Shown piece after piece: positions 10,014 through 17,723 of a stretch of DNA of 64,000 nt (positions are counted from its first letter, which is position 1; each line of letters opens with the position of its first letter). The DNA lies in contig VBIW01000034.1 of assembly GCA_005880915.1 (NCBI GenBank), forward strand, positions 186,001 to 250,000, read 5' to 3'. Below the pieces are notes generated by a model. It ran no database searches, had not been told where the DNA came from, and saw only the letters and a program-made list of their open reading frames with translations. The DNA is from Chloroflexota bacterium (GTDB taxonomy: Bacteria > Chloroflexota > Dormibacteria > Dormibacterales > Dormibacteraceae). Made by a program: the position numbers and the translations under genes.

Positions 10014-10360
10014 GTTTCCGACGGAGCGACCGAATATCGGGCAGCGCCGGGGTAGCACGGCCCGGGCATCGTTCAACACAACGACCGGAACGCCCGTTCT
10101 GCACCCGGCCGGTACCGGCTGGTTGAAGGTCGCGGTGACCGAGGCAGCCAACAGCGCAAGTCGATCGGCGTGCCTGCACGGGGCCGTTGCACCTTCCTCG
10201 CCAAGAAGAACGAGCTTCGGAGTACCAGTGGCCATCACAACACACCAAATCCTTCATTGGGGTAAACGGCTCACTTAACTTCACCCTTGACAAAGCCCGA
10301 CGAAGGGTGCGACCCTCTCGTCCGACCTCCGGATAACTGGCGGGGCCGCCAGAGGGAGGA
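10014..10360. other. intergenic stretch with no assignable gene
   Basis: The 347 nt between gmd and the sugar transferase contain no recognisable gene. On the minus strand an ATG at 10235 opens a frame beginning MATGTPKLVLLGEEGATA that stays open into the antisense of gmd; I do not recognise a family. A TTGACA hexamer sits at 10287-10292 on the plus strand, but no convincing -10 box follows at 16-18 nt. The stretch may hold the promoter of the sugar transferase gene. Confidence 0.4.
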
Positions 10361-11167
10361 ATGGGGTCTAAGGTGCTGAGTACCCGTCGAATCCTACGTT
10401 CTCGCGGTCCCAGTGCCGCCTCGCGCCTCCCCATGATTGCCACGCAACATGACGAGATCCTGCTGGCCTCGCTGGACATGGGCCGCGGTCTGCCCGCCAA
10501 TGTGCATTTCCTGAACGAGCCACTCCCGTGGTCGTACTACCGCGCCTTAAGAACGGTGGCTGATTGGATCTTGGCGTCGACCCTCCTGGTTGCGTGCGCT
10601 CCGTTTCTGGCCGTCATTGCACTCGCCGTCTGCATCGACTCTCCGGGTCCGCCAATATTTCTGCAAAGGAGAGTTGGAAAGCACGGCAAGCCGTTTACCA
10701 TCCTCAAGTTCCGGACGCTCCAAGTAGGCACTCCGCCATACTCCCTAAAAGTTGCCGAGCATCACTCTGCGGTCACGAGAATTGGGCGATTCCTACGCCG
10801 GAGCGGGCTCGATGAATTGCCACAACTTTGGAACGTAATTCGAGGCGAGATGGCGATCATCGGCCCAAGACCGGAGCAACTCGAACTTATTGAACTCTAC
10901 GAACCATGGCAACACCGACGCCATCTAGTGCGACCCGGTATTACCGGCTGGTGGCAGATCCACCATCGGGACGCAATCCCTCTGCACCTCAACGTAGACA
11001 AGGACCTCTACTACATTCAAAACCAGGGACTCTGGATCGACGGGCTCATCGTCATTGGTACTTTAAGGATCGTTCTTGCCGGACTCGCAGCCGGGTATCG
11101 CAGCCTCCGTGGACGTCAGCCTGAGGTGAGCTTAGTCGACACCGTTACCCAAGCCGACAGTCCATAG
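10361..11167 (+). CDS. polyprenyl-phosphate sugar-1-phosphate transferase (bacterial sugar transferase)
   Basis: The protein has 268 residues. A single hydrophobic segment (about residues 67-92) is followed by the cytoplasmic catalytic domain of PF02397. Its family motifs are FLQRRVGKHGKPFTILKFRT, FLRRSGLDELPQLWNV (with the conserved Asp-Glu pair) and MAIIGPRPE, then RPGITGWWQI. Such monotopic transferases start glycan assembly by moving a sugar-1-phosphate from a nucleotide sugar onto undecaprenyl phosphate. There is no long N-terminal CoA-binding-like membrane domain as in WbaP/WcaJ, so it is the short PglC-like form. The polar N-terminal 50 residues are unusual and the ATG at 10432 is an alternative start. 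Confidence 0.88.
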   Translation: MGSKVLSTRRILRSRGPSAASRLPMIATQHDEILLASLDMGRGLPANVHFLNEPLPWSYYRALRTVADWILASTLLVACAPFLAVIALAVCIDSPGPPIFLQRRVGKHGKPFTILKFRTLQVGTPPYSLKVAEHHSAVTRIGRFLRRSGLDELPQLWNVIRGEMAIIGPRPEQLELIELYEPWQHRRHLVRPGITGWWQIHHRDAIPLHLNVDKDLYYIQNQGLWIDGLIVIGTLRIVLAGLAAGYRSLRGRQPEVSLVDTVTQADSP

Positions 11168-11420
11168 GCAAAGTCAAACCGCTAACTTTCTTGGGGTGAG
11201 TCGGGTTCACAAATAAATCGGCGAACGGCGTCCATCCCCCTTTGACATCGGTTTCGTCCTCAGTACGGATACGATTGACGACGATAATGAGCGGGTCGGT
11301 CCAGCTGACCCGTCAAGAGATGAAGAATGTGACAGCACCGCCATTGCTCCTGCGGGTCTGTTACCCAGCCGCCATCGAATTTCGAGGTGTGACTCGCTCG
11401 GTCGGCTGAGCTCGGCTCGC
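11168..11420. other. intergenic stretch, weak promoter candidate
   Basis: The 253 nt between the sugar transferase and the second flippase contain no gene I can support. A TTGACA at 11242-11247 is followed 16 nt later by TACGGA and 22 nt later by TACGAT, a weak promoter candidate for the flippase gene. No hairpin followed by T residues is evident. Confidence 0.25.
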
Positions 11421-12674
11421 ATGGTCCTAAGTCTTGCGGTTGCAAGATCAGCCGTACCGCTCGGCCTGTTTGTCGCGTCGGTTGCCGTTGGGAGGGCATT
11501 ACACGCCGACGGCCTTGGCCGCTACGCTGCCCTGACAGCCATTGCCCAACTCGTCGTTTGGGGCTTGGGTGCTGGCTTTCCGCTCATGGCCATTCGCGAC
11601 ATTAGTGCCGGCCGATCCTCCACTCATTACGTTGGCCGCGTGATGACCACCTTCTTCGCCATTTCACTGCCGGGTGTTCTGGCAATGAGCGTCGCGTACG
11701 CGATCTTTAGCCGCAGTTTGATCGGATTTGAGCAAGCCGTCTTGGCGGGTCTGTCGAGCTGCCTCTTCAACGCTATGTTTATCGTGTCGGCTGCAAACTC
11801 TGGTCGACAGGCTTTTCGAGCTTCGGCTGCTGGGGAGGTCGTCGGCGGTGTCCTGCTTGGCGTGCTGAGCGTGGTCGCCGTTACCCTCGGTGGCGGCATC
11901 CGCGAGGTACTGCTTGCGTCTTGCGTTGCGTGGGGACTGGCTACGACAGTTTTACTGCGCCTACAGGCACCAGCATTTACCGACGTGCCGCCCGAGTCTC
12001 ATATCGATCTAGCTCGGCGCCAAGTTCCATACCTGCTCTACGGCGTTGTAAACGGGAGCTACTCGCGAATCGATGCCGCAATCCTGCGCATCGTTGCTGG
12101 CCCGGCGGCGACCGGTGTTTACGCGGCCGCATATCGCCTCCTCGGTCCTTATTTCCTCGTCGGGAGTGCATTCGCGTATGTTTTTCTGGGACGAGCTCCC
12201 CACTACGGACCTCCTTGGACGGACCAGTGGGTGCGGACGATTCGCCGGGCCCAACTGTCGATCGGCGCCTCGCTAACTGCAGGGGCTCTAATCGGCATTC
12301 TGCTTGCACCGTTGATGATCACCTTGATATTTGGCGGCGACTACGACATGGGCGGAGTGGTGGCACGAGTCATCCTTCTTGCCGTAATCCCTTACTCTTT
12401 TTACTGGCCCCTCGTGCTCGGGCTCAACATGGCAGACGAGCGGCGGGAGCTCCTGTGGGTGTTCGCTCTCCCGACCCTAATTGACTCAATTCTTGTGGCA
12501 GTGCTCGGATGGCAGTTGGGGCCTATAGGTGCCGCGGTGGCCTGGGTGAGTAGCGAAGCACTCCTTCTGCTAATAGTCGAACAGCGGTTTGGCCGCCTGT
12601 GCCGGATCCGTCGAATCGCCCTGAATCCGTCGGGCGACCGTGTTCACAGCCTCGCGGAGCGCGGTGCAGACTAA
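11421..12674 (+). CDS. polysaccharide flippase (Wzx/MATE-like)
   Basis: The protein has 417 residues with about eleven hydrophobic helices throughout, short loops and a basic C-terminal tail. LHADGLGRYAALTAIAQLVVWGLG is the typical first-loop segment of polysaccharide biosynthesis proteins (PF01943/PF13440 type), and RIDAAILRIVAGPAATGVYAAAYRL is the family's mid-protein segment. It probably moves the undecaprenyl-linked repeat unit to the outer face of the membrane. The starting ATG at 11421 leads directly into the first helix. It is a second such protein in the window besides the one at the left edge, which suggests two polymers or a two-part locus. Confidence 0.82.
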   Translation: MVLSLAVARSAVPLGLFVASVAVGRALHADGLGRYAALTAIAQLVVWGLGAGFPLMAIRDISAGRSSTHYVGRVMTTFFAISLPGVLAMSVAYAIFSRSLIGFEQAVLAGLSSCLFNAMFIVSAANSGRQAFRASAAGEVVGGVLLGVLSVVAVTLGGGIREVLLASCVAWGLATTVLLRLQAPAFTDVPPESHIDLARRQVPYLLYGVVNGSYSRIDAAILRIVAGPAATGVYAAAYRLLGPYFLVGSAFAYVFLGRAPHYGPPWTDQWVRTIRRAQLSIGASLTAGALIGILLAPLMITLIFGGDYDMGGVVARVILLAVIPYSFYWPLVLGLNMADERRELLWVFALPTLIDSILVAVLGWQLGPIGAAVAWVSSEALLLLIVEQRFGRLCRIRRIALNPSGDRVHSLAERGAD

Positions 12675-12921
12675 CCGGACAAGGGGTCGTTACCGAAGCA
12701 ACCCTGTCGCGACGAGTAGGGAAGAACAGCCGACCTGCTGCACTGCTTTGTGGTAGGCGATGTGTGTTTGCCCGGACCACGTCAGCTGAGTGCGGTTCAG
12801 GGGGTGGGAGCGTCGGATTTGGGTATGGCAGATCGGGTACCCATCGCAGCGATTTCCAGACAAGCCGTCATCGACCGAACCAAGCCAGCCGGAGCCGGAC
12901 AAGTAGTCCCAGAACCTGGTC

Positions 12922-13977
12922 TCAAGAGGGTTTGCGCGCGACCAGCAGCAGCTCCTCGCCGTCCCCGTGCAGCTGTAATCGTTCGCGGAGCTGGTAGGGG
13001 ACGCCACGCAGGGAATCTCTGACTCCTAAGGTCAAGCTGGGTTGAAGTTCGGACTCAGCCGCGAGGCGGCTCGAGACTACGAACACTTCGCGCGCGTAGC
13101 AGACCGTCGACCTCAAGTCTTGAACCTCAAGCCCGGCCTTGCGCGCAAGCGTCGCAATCGTCTGCTGGTCGAACAGTGTGAGGTGGCGAGGCGCGTCCAG
13201 CATTGACCAGTGCCGACCGAATCGCTGATGTCCGCGGCTCGCGATGTTTGGGGTCAGCACCACAAGGCGTCCTCCCGGCGCCAGTAACTCGAATGCCTTA
13301 TGAAACGCCTCGAGCGGCTCGTGCACGTGCTCGATCACGTGGCTCATGGTCACGAAGTCGAAAAGCGAGGGCTCATATGGGTGGGTCATGAAGTCGCCGA
13401 CCGTGACACTTAAGCCGCCCAGCCGAGCAGTTTTAACAGCGGCATTGTCAGACTCAATCCCCTCGACCTTTAGCCCAAGCCTGACAAGCCGTGGGAGGTG
13501 CTTCGCGCTCCCGGTGCCAACGTCAAGAAGGCGCTGACCTGGTCTCGTTCGCGGCAGGTGAAGGACCGCATGGTGGAGCTCATCCGTGCCGGCGGGGTGA
13601 ACAAAGCCGAGAGCGGAGGCCACGAGGGATAGAGCTGGTGAACCGGTGCCGACGCGCTGCTGGGCATAAATCCCAACCATCACTCGTTGAACTCGGCGCA
13701 GCAAGTCTGCTGGTCGGTCGGACTCCTTGTGAGTGTAGTAGCGCGTGTACAGGGCCCCAAGATTCGCTCTACCCACTATCGGATCTAGCCACACAAGGCC
13801 GCAATCGCGGTTCCGGCATCGGCGGAACGACCAAATTCCTGGGGCATCAAAAAATCTATCGCGAAGGCCATCGTAGAGAAGATCTCCGGAGGCAGAACAG
13901 AGGGGGCAATCCGGACGTGACATCGTCTTGAAGGCGGAGTCGTCTGGCTCAGATCGCTCTGTGTAATGCAGCATCAC
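12922..13977 (-). CDS. class I methyltransferase with N-terminal zinc-ribbon-like motif
   Basis: The protein has 351 residues. A Cys cluster lies near the N-terminus (CPLC, then CRNRDC about 30 residues later, consistent with one zinc site). The methyltransferase core follows: RLLDVGTGSAKHLPRLV (SAM motif I), VEGIESDNAAVKTA and VTMSHVIEHVHEPLEAFHKAF. This order, Cys motif then Methyltransf_23 core, is common in sugar C- or O-methyltransferases of surface glycan clusters. Starts are possible at the adjacent GTG/ATG (13977/13974) or at an ATG at 13923 just before the zinc motif. It is the last gene of the minus-strand glycan run. Confidence 0.75.
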   Translation of the reverse strand: MMLHYTERSEPDDSAFKTMSRPDCPLCSASGDLLYDGLRDRFFDAPGIWSFRRCRNRDCGLVWLDPIVGRANLGALYTRYYTHKESDRPADLLRRVQRVMVGIYAQQRVGTGSPALSLVASALGFVHPAGTDELHHAVLHLPRTRPGQRLLDVGTGSAKHLPRLVRLGLKVEGIESDNAAVKTARLGGLSVTVGDFMTHPYEPSLFDFVTMSHVIEHVHEPLEAFHKAFELLAPGGRLVVLTPNIASRGHQRFGRHWSMLDAPRHLTLFDQQTIATLARKAGLEVQDLRSTVCYAREVFVVSSRLAAESELQPSLTLGVRDSLRGVPYQLRERLQLHGDGEELLLVARKPS

Positions 13978-14106
13978 AGGTTGCGTTCGGGTTGCATTTG
14001 GTGCAAGAAATCTGCCTCCGTTGCGTCCGTCTGAAATTCACGGCCTTTCGATAATGCTGGGCATTGCCCCATCGTTACCAAGCCTTAATGCCCTACCCGC
14101 ACCTGG

Positions 14107-15273
14107 TCAACTCCTCGCGCTGAGTACACGTCGAAAGATGGCATCCAGCCTGACAGCGACTTTCTCCCATGTGTAGCCAGCGGCAAGCACAGGGCCAAGA
14201 GCAACGAGGTGGACTGCCCGGTCAGAGTCGGCTAGAAGCCCACGTACAGTCTCGCTTAGCCCGTTGGCGTCACCGGCAGGAAACACAGGGCCACCGTAGG
14301 TGCGCCATTCGTCGGCGAACGGGAGTGTTGATGACAGGACCACCGGTGTCCCGACCTGAAGGGCTTCAAGGATGGGCAATCCGAAACCCTCGAGGTCGGA
14401 CGCCATGACTAATGCAGCACTCTCTGCAACAACTCTGCGCGCCGCATTGTCGTCGAGCCTACCGAGCCAGTCCACCCGGCCTTGAATGCCCAGTTGGATG
14501 GCGAGCGAGCGTAAGTCACGCTCTGCCGACCCGCCAGCAGACACAATCCGAAGCCGCATCCCTGGCAGCTGGACCAGCGCTCGCAACACCAGATCGAGGC
14601 GCTTGTGAGGGTCAAGGCCACCAACGAAAGCCAATGCGGCGTTGCGTCGCTCCCACGGTTGCGGCGTCGGCACCATCGCGCCGTCGACTCCCGCCCCGAT
14701 CGCGATGACGCGTTCCGGGCTGAGGTCGAACTGCTCTTGCAGATCTCGAGCTGTGATCGGGTTCATCGTGGCAATCACACGGGCCTCGCGAGCAAGGTGC
14801 GCAACCAGCATTCGTCGGGCCCACCGACCTACGGCCCCGTACGCGGTGTGGGTTCGGAATTCAAGTGAGTCGTACACCATGGCCGTGATAGGCACCCCTA
14901 AGGCCAGTGGAATCGGCAGCACGTTCCCGAGATGGACTAGATCGTAATTACCGCCACGGACGCCACCATTAACAAGCTGCCAAAGCCCGCGCCGGATGCG
15001 CGGATGGGGTGCCGCCACCACCTCGCACCGAAGGCCAGACACGAATTCGAATGGCGCGTAGTAGTCCTGCCACGGAGCGCGGATTACGATCAGATCATAG
15101 GGCGGTCGCAGCGCGGCTAGAGCGGGTAGGAGACCCAGGTGGTACCGCTCCGGTCCTCGCACAGTGAAGGCGTTGGAGATCGCGTTGTAAGCAATTCTGG
15201 GGCGACGGGCACCGCTAGGTTCGTTGGCATGCCGCCCGGAAGTAACTACCTGCGCTGGAATTCTGGCGTTCAC
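14107..15273 (-). CDS. GT4 family glycosyltransferase
   Basis: A GT-B transferase of about 388 residues. AYNAISNAFTVRGPERYHLGLL opens the acceptor half, then DLVHLGNVLPIP and VIATMNPITARDLQ. The donor half has ALAFVGGLDPHKRLDLVLRAL and ends in MASDLEGFGLPILEALQVGTPVV, the E-G-F-G phosphate/nucleotide motif. The frame is open to an ATG-like start at 15372, but that would overlap the upstream ligase gene by 86 nt. The GTG at 15273 leaves a 13 nt gap and is preferred, although no strong ribosome site is visible. It lies in the minus-strand run with the ligase and WecG genes. Confidence 0.78.
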   Translation of the reverse strand: MNARIPAQVVTSGRHANEPSGARRPRIAYNAISNAFTVRGPERYHLGLLPALAALRPPYDLIVIRAPWQDYYAPFEFVSGLRCEVVAAPHPRIRRGLWQLVNGGVRGGNYDLVHLGNVLPIPLALGVPITAMVYDSLEFRTHTAYGAVGRWARRMLVAHLAREARVIATMNPITARDLQEQFDLSPERVIAIGAGVDGAMVPTPQPWERRNAALAFVGGLDPHKRLDLVLRALVQLPGMRLRIVSAGGSAERDLRSLAIQLGIQGRVDWLGRLDDNAARRVVAESAALVMASDLEGFGLPILEALQVGTPVVLSSTLPFADEWRTYGGPVFPAGDANGLSETVRGLLADSDRAVHLVALGPVLAAGYTWEKVAVRLDAIFRRVLSARS

Positions 15274-15286
15274 CGCGGTGCACGGG

Positions 15287-16840
15287 TCACGGCGCTTGAG
15301 CGTTTTCCGGCGTCCGTTGATCCGGCCTTGGCCCGCGAGCGGAATCAAAAGCTTCGCGAAGCAAAACGCCACATATGAACCAAGTGAGGCCGAGACTCGT
15401 CAACACTTCCAATTGATCCGACACCATGCCGGCTGCAGCAAGAGCGCCCAGCGTCACACCTGCTGGAAAGCGAATGTCGCCATCGCGGAGCCCAGCCCGC
15501 ATCAATGTGACAGCACTCCAAACAAGGATCGCGGCCACCAACAGACCCCCAATGATGCTGACCTGCGCGGACGTGTCTAGGTAGAAGTTCTCGTAACTGC
15601 TGAGGTTGGCCGCAATAAACTTCGACGAGAGCACCCCTGCTGAACCAAGGCCCCCACCGAAAACGACGGCGTGCCAGTTGCTTCTTACGCGGTCTATCGT
15701 TGCGCTGACGTGGGTTGGAAGCGTGTCGCTCCCTAGCGGAGCGATTGGCGCGGAGGTAGCGCTGGGACTGCTTGGCGACTCTGGTGATGTTGGACTGGCT
15801 GTCTGGCCGCTGGAGGGTGAGACGATTGGGGCTGGACTCGCGGTCTGCCCTCGACTGGCTGATTGGAACAGGTCAGTGGAACTAACCCGGGTTGCAGTCG
15901 CCAACGCGAGGGCGCCGATCACACCTAATATCAATGCGGCAGCCACCGGTGTCGCGATGGCCCGCGTCAATAACTGCCGTCGTTTATATATCTCAAAAGC
16001 TGGCACCGCAATAGCGATTGCCACCAAGATCGCGATTGGTGCACGCGACAATGTCCACATCACGCCGATGGCGCTGAAAAGAGCGGCCGCACCTGGCAAC
16101 CAAACCTGGTGGCCGCGTAAATCTGGGCGACACAGCTCAGACAGTGCGAGTGCGAACGGGAGCAGGAGGTAGTACGAAAGGTCCAATGGATCGGTCATGA
16201 TGCCGACTCCGCGCCGCACAACGCCAGTATTAATTTGAAGGAAGAAGTTCCATGGCAGTCCGCCATTGAGAAAGCTAGGCGATATTCCTTTTACGTCGAC
16301 CCAATATTTCTGGAGGTTGATATCCAACCAGAACCGGGTCGGAATGAAGTCCCGCTCGACGATGACTGCCGCTCCGAGTACTATCGCCGTCAACCACAAG
16401 GTTCGCCGCAGTCGAATTACACCGCCTGGCGGAATCATCACCATGCCCACGACCAGCAGAAGCACCGGATATGCAACCGATCGCAACCCGCGAGCGATCT
16501 GCTCTAGTGGCTCGTGGCGGAAATAGGAGATCGGCACCCATATCGCGCAGAGTCCGCCGAAGGCAAGGGCCAGCCACAGGATGGCCGTGCCCCTACCTGC
16601 AGCAACCAGACGTAGTGCCTCGACGACGCCAACCACGATCGCGCCGGCAACGAGTGCCTCCTTTACATAGAGGAGGTCCCGCCCAACAGTTGCCGATTTC
16701 GTGATCACCCAAACCGTGATGACCACGGCATTCTGAAGCGCTAGCACCCAGATCAGGGTTTCGCTCCAAGCAATGGGCCACCTGAAAATCGCCCACGCGG
16801 ATGTGCCGGCGACAACGAGAACTAGCAGCGCCAGGACCAT
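15287..16840 (-). CDS. O-antigen ligase/polymerase-like membrane protein
   Basis: The 517-residue protein has about ten to twelve membrane helices. A large hydrophilic central loop contains a Ser/Pro/Thr-rich stretch (about residues 330-370, repeated SPSSGQTASP-like units), followed by LPTHVSATIDRVRSNWHAVVFGGGLGSAG and YENFYLDTSAQ. The G-x-G plus downstream hydrophilic segment resembles the periplasmic loop of the Wzy_C (O-antigen ligase) family. It probably polymerises or transfers the finished lipid-linked glycan outside the membrane. The Ser/Pro-rich insertion is unusual and may itself be glycosylated or unstructured. It is followed closely by the GT4 gene at 14107. Confidence 0.72.
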   Translation of the reverse strand: MVLALLVLVVAGTSAWAIFRWPIAWSETLIWVLALQNAVVITVWVITKSATVGRDLLYVKEALVAGAIVVGVVEALRLVAAGRGTAILWLALAFGGLCAIWVPISYFRHEPLEQIARGLRSVAYPVLLLVVGMVMIPPGGVIRLRRTLWLTAIVLGAAVIVERDFIPTRFWLDINLQKYWVDVKGISPSFLNGGLPWNFFLQINTGVVRRGVGIMTDPLDLSYYLLLPFALALSELCRPDLRGHQVWLPGAAALFSAIGVMWTLSRAPIAILVAIAIAVPAFEIYKRRQLLTRAIATPVAAALILGVIGALALATATRVSSTDLFQSASRGQTASPAPIVSPSSGQTASPTSPESPSSPSATSAPIAPLGSDTLPTHVSATIDRVRSNWHAVVFGGGLGSAGVLSSKFIAANLSSYENFYLDTSAQVSIIGGLLVAAILVWSAVTLMRAGLRDGDIRFPAGVTLGALAAAGMVSDQLEVLTSLGLTWFICGVLLREAFDSARGPRPDQRTPENAQAP

Positions 16841-16909
16841 GGGGTGATTAGGGATGGTAACAGCCGCGCGACCCCGTCCATCTCAAGCTCCCAATCGCTT
16901 GAACAACGG

Positions 16910-17713
16910 TCACCGCCCGCGTCTCGAAGACTCCTTTTCGAGCCGATCACGGCGCCTTAGGTCCCGGGCAGCCAAAACGAGTCGAGCTGTGATTATGGCG
17001 CCCCATGAGTAGCGTGCCCAAAGGCGTTGCGGACTCTGTAGCAGTCGGAATGCCCATTCGAGACCCACCCGCCGCATCCAGAAAGGAGCCCTGGCTTCTT
17101 GACCGGTAATGTACCCGTAGAGGCCGCCGGAGGTCATCAGGAGTCGCGCCCCGGTGCGGGCGCCAAATCGCTTGCAAAAGACCTGCTCTCGCGGTACGCC
17201 CATCGCGACGATTACGAGGTGAGCCCCAGTAGAAGCGATTGTGTCGGCAACTCTGTCCCCATCGTCAATCGGGAAATAGCCTGAAGCTACTCCAACCAAC
17301 CGAAGACCCGGCACACGACTGGCGGCAATGTCGGCCGCATTCGCTGCTTGGTTCTCTCGGCCACCAAGAAAAAAGACGGGGTGCTTTCCGACCGCTGCCA
17401 CCCGAAGAATCGGCCAGATAATGTCGGTCGTCACCAGCCTTTCCCGGATAAGAGCGCCCAAGGACTGACTTACGACACGCGTGGACACCCCGTCCGCGTA
17501 AAGGTACGTCGCGGTCGCCAGCGCGTCGCGATATGCCGGATCGCCCATCGCCGCGCTGAGATTACCGACGTGAATTCCGTAAGCTGTTGCTGGGCCGCCT
17601 TCAGTTTGCTCGAGGGTTGTCGCAAGTGCCTCGACGAGACTTTCCTCGGTGAAGTTCCCTACACGGGCGACTACTTGGGTCAGAACTTCTCGCGCGGCAG
17701 ATGTAGTCCTCAT
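16910..17713 (-). CDS. WecG/TagA/CpsF family glycosyltransferase (GT26)
   Basis: The protein has 267 residues, a usual length for the family. Recognisable segments are TYLYADGVSTRVVSQSLG (the family's D-G-x-x-V core), PVFFLGGRENQAANAA, LVIVAMGVPREQVFCKRF (the G-x-P-x-Q/K-E motif), MTSGGLYGYITGQEARAPFWMRRVGLEWAFRLLQSP and RLWARY near the C-terminus. Family members transfer N-acetylmannosamine or related sugars to lipid-linked GlcNAc in teichoic acid linkage-unit or ECA synthesis. The start ATG lies 10 nt downstream of the DUF4012 gene's stop, so the two are likely co-transcribed. Confidence 0.88.
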   Translation of the reverse strand: MRTTSAAREVLTQVVARVGNFTEESLVEALATTLEQTEGGPATAYGIHVGNLSAAMGDPAYRDALATATYLYADGVSTRVVSQSLGALIRERLVTTDIIWPILRVAAVGKHPVFFLGGRENQAANAADIAASRVPGLRLVGVASGYFPIDDGDRVADTIASTGAHLVIVAMGVPREQVFCKRFGARTGARLLMTSGGLYGYITGQEARAPFWMRRVGLEWAFRLLQSPQRLWARYSWGAIITARLVLAARDLRRRDRLEKESSRRGR

Positions 17714-17723
17714 GCAGTGAGGA

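Noticed and set aside
11242-11275. Promoter with TTGACA and TACGAT
   Set aside because: The spacing of 22 nt is too long and the alternative -10 (TACGGA) is poor, so it is not listed as a promoter.
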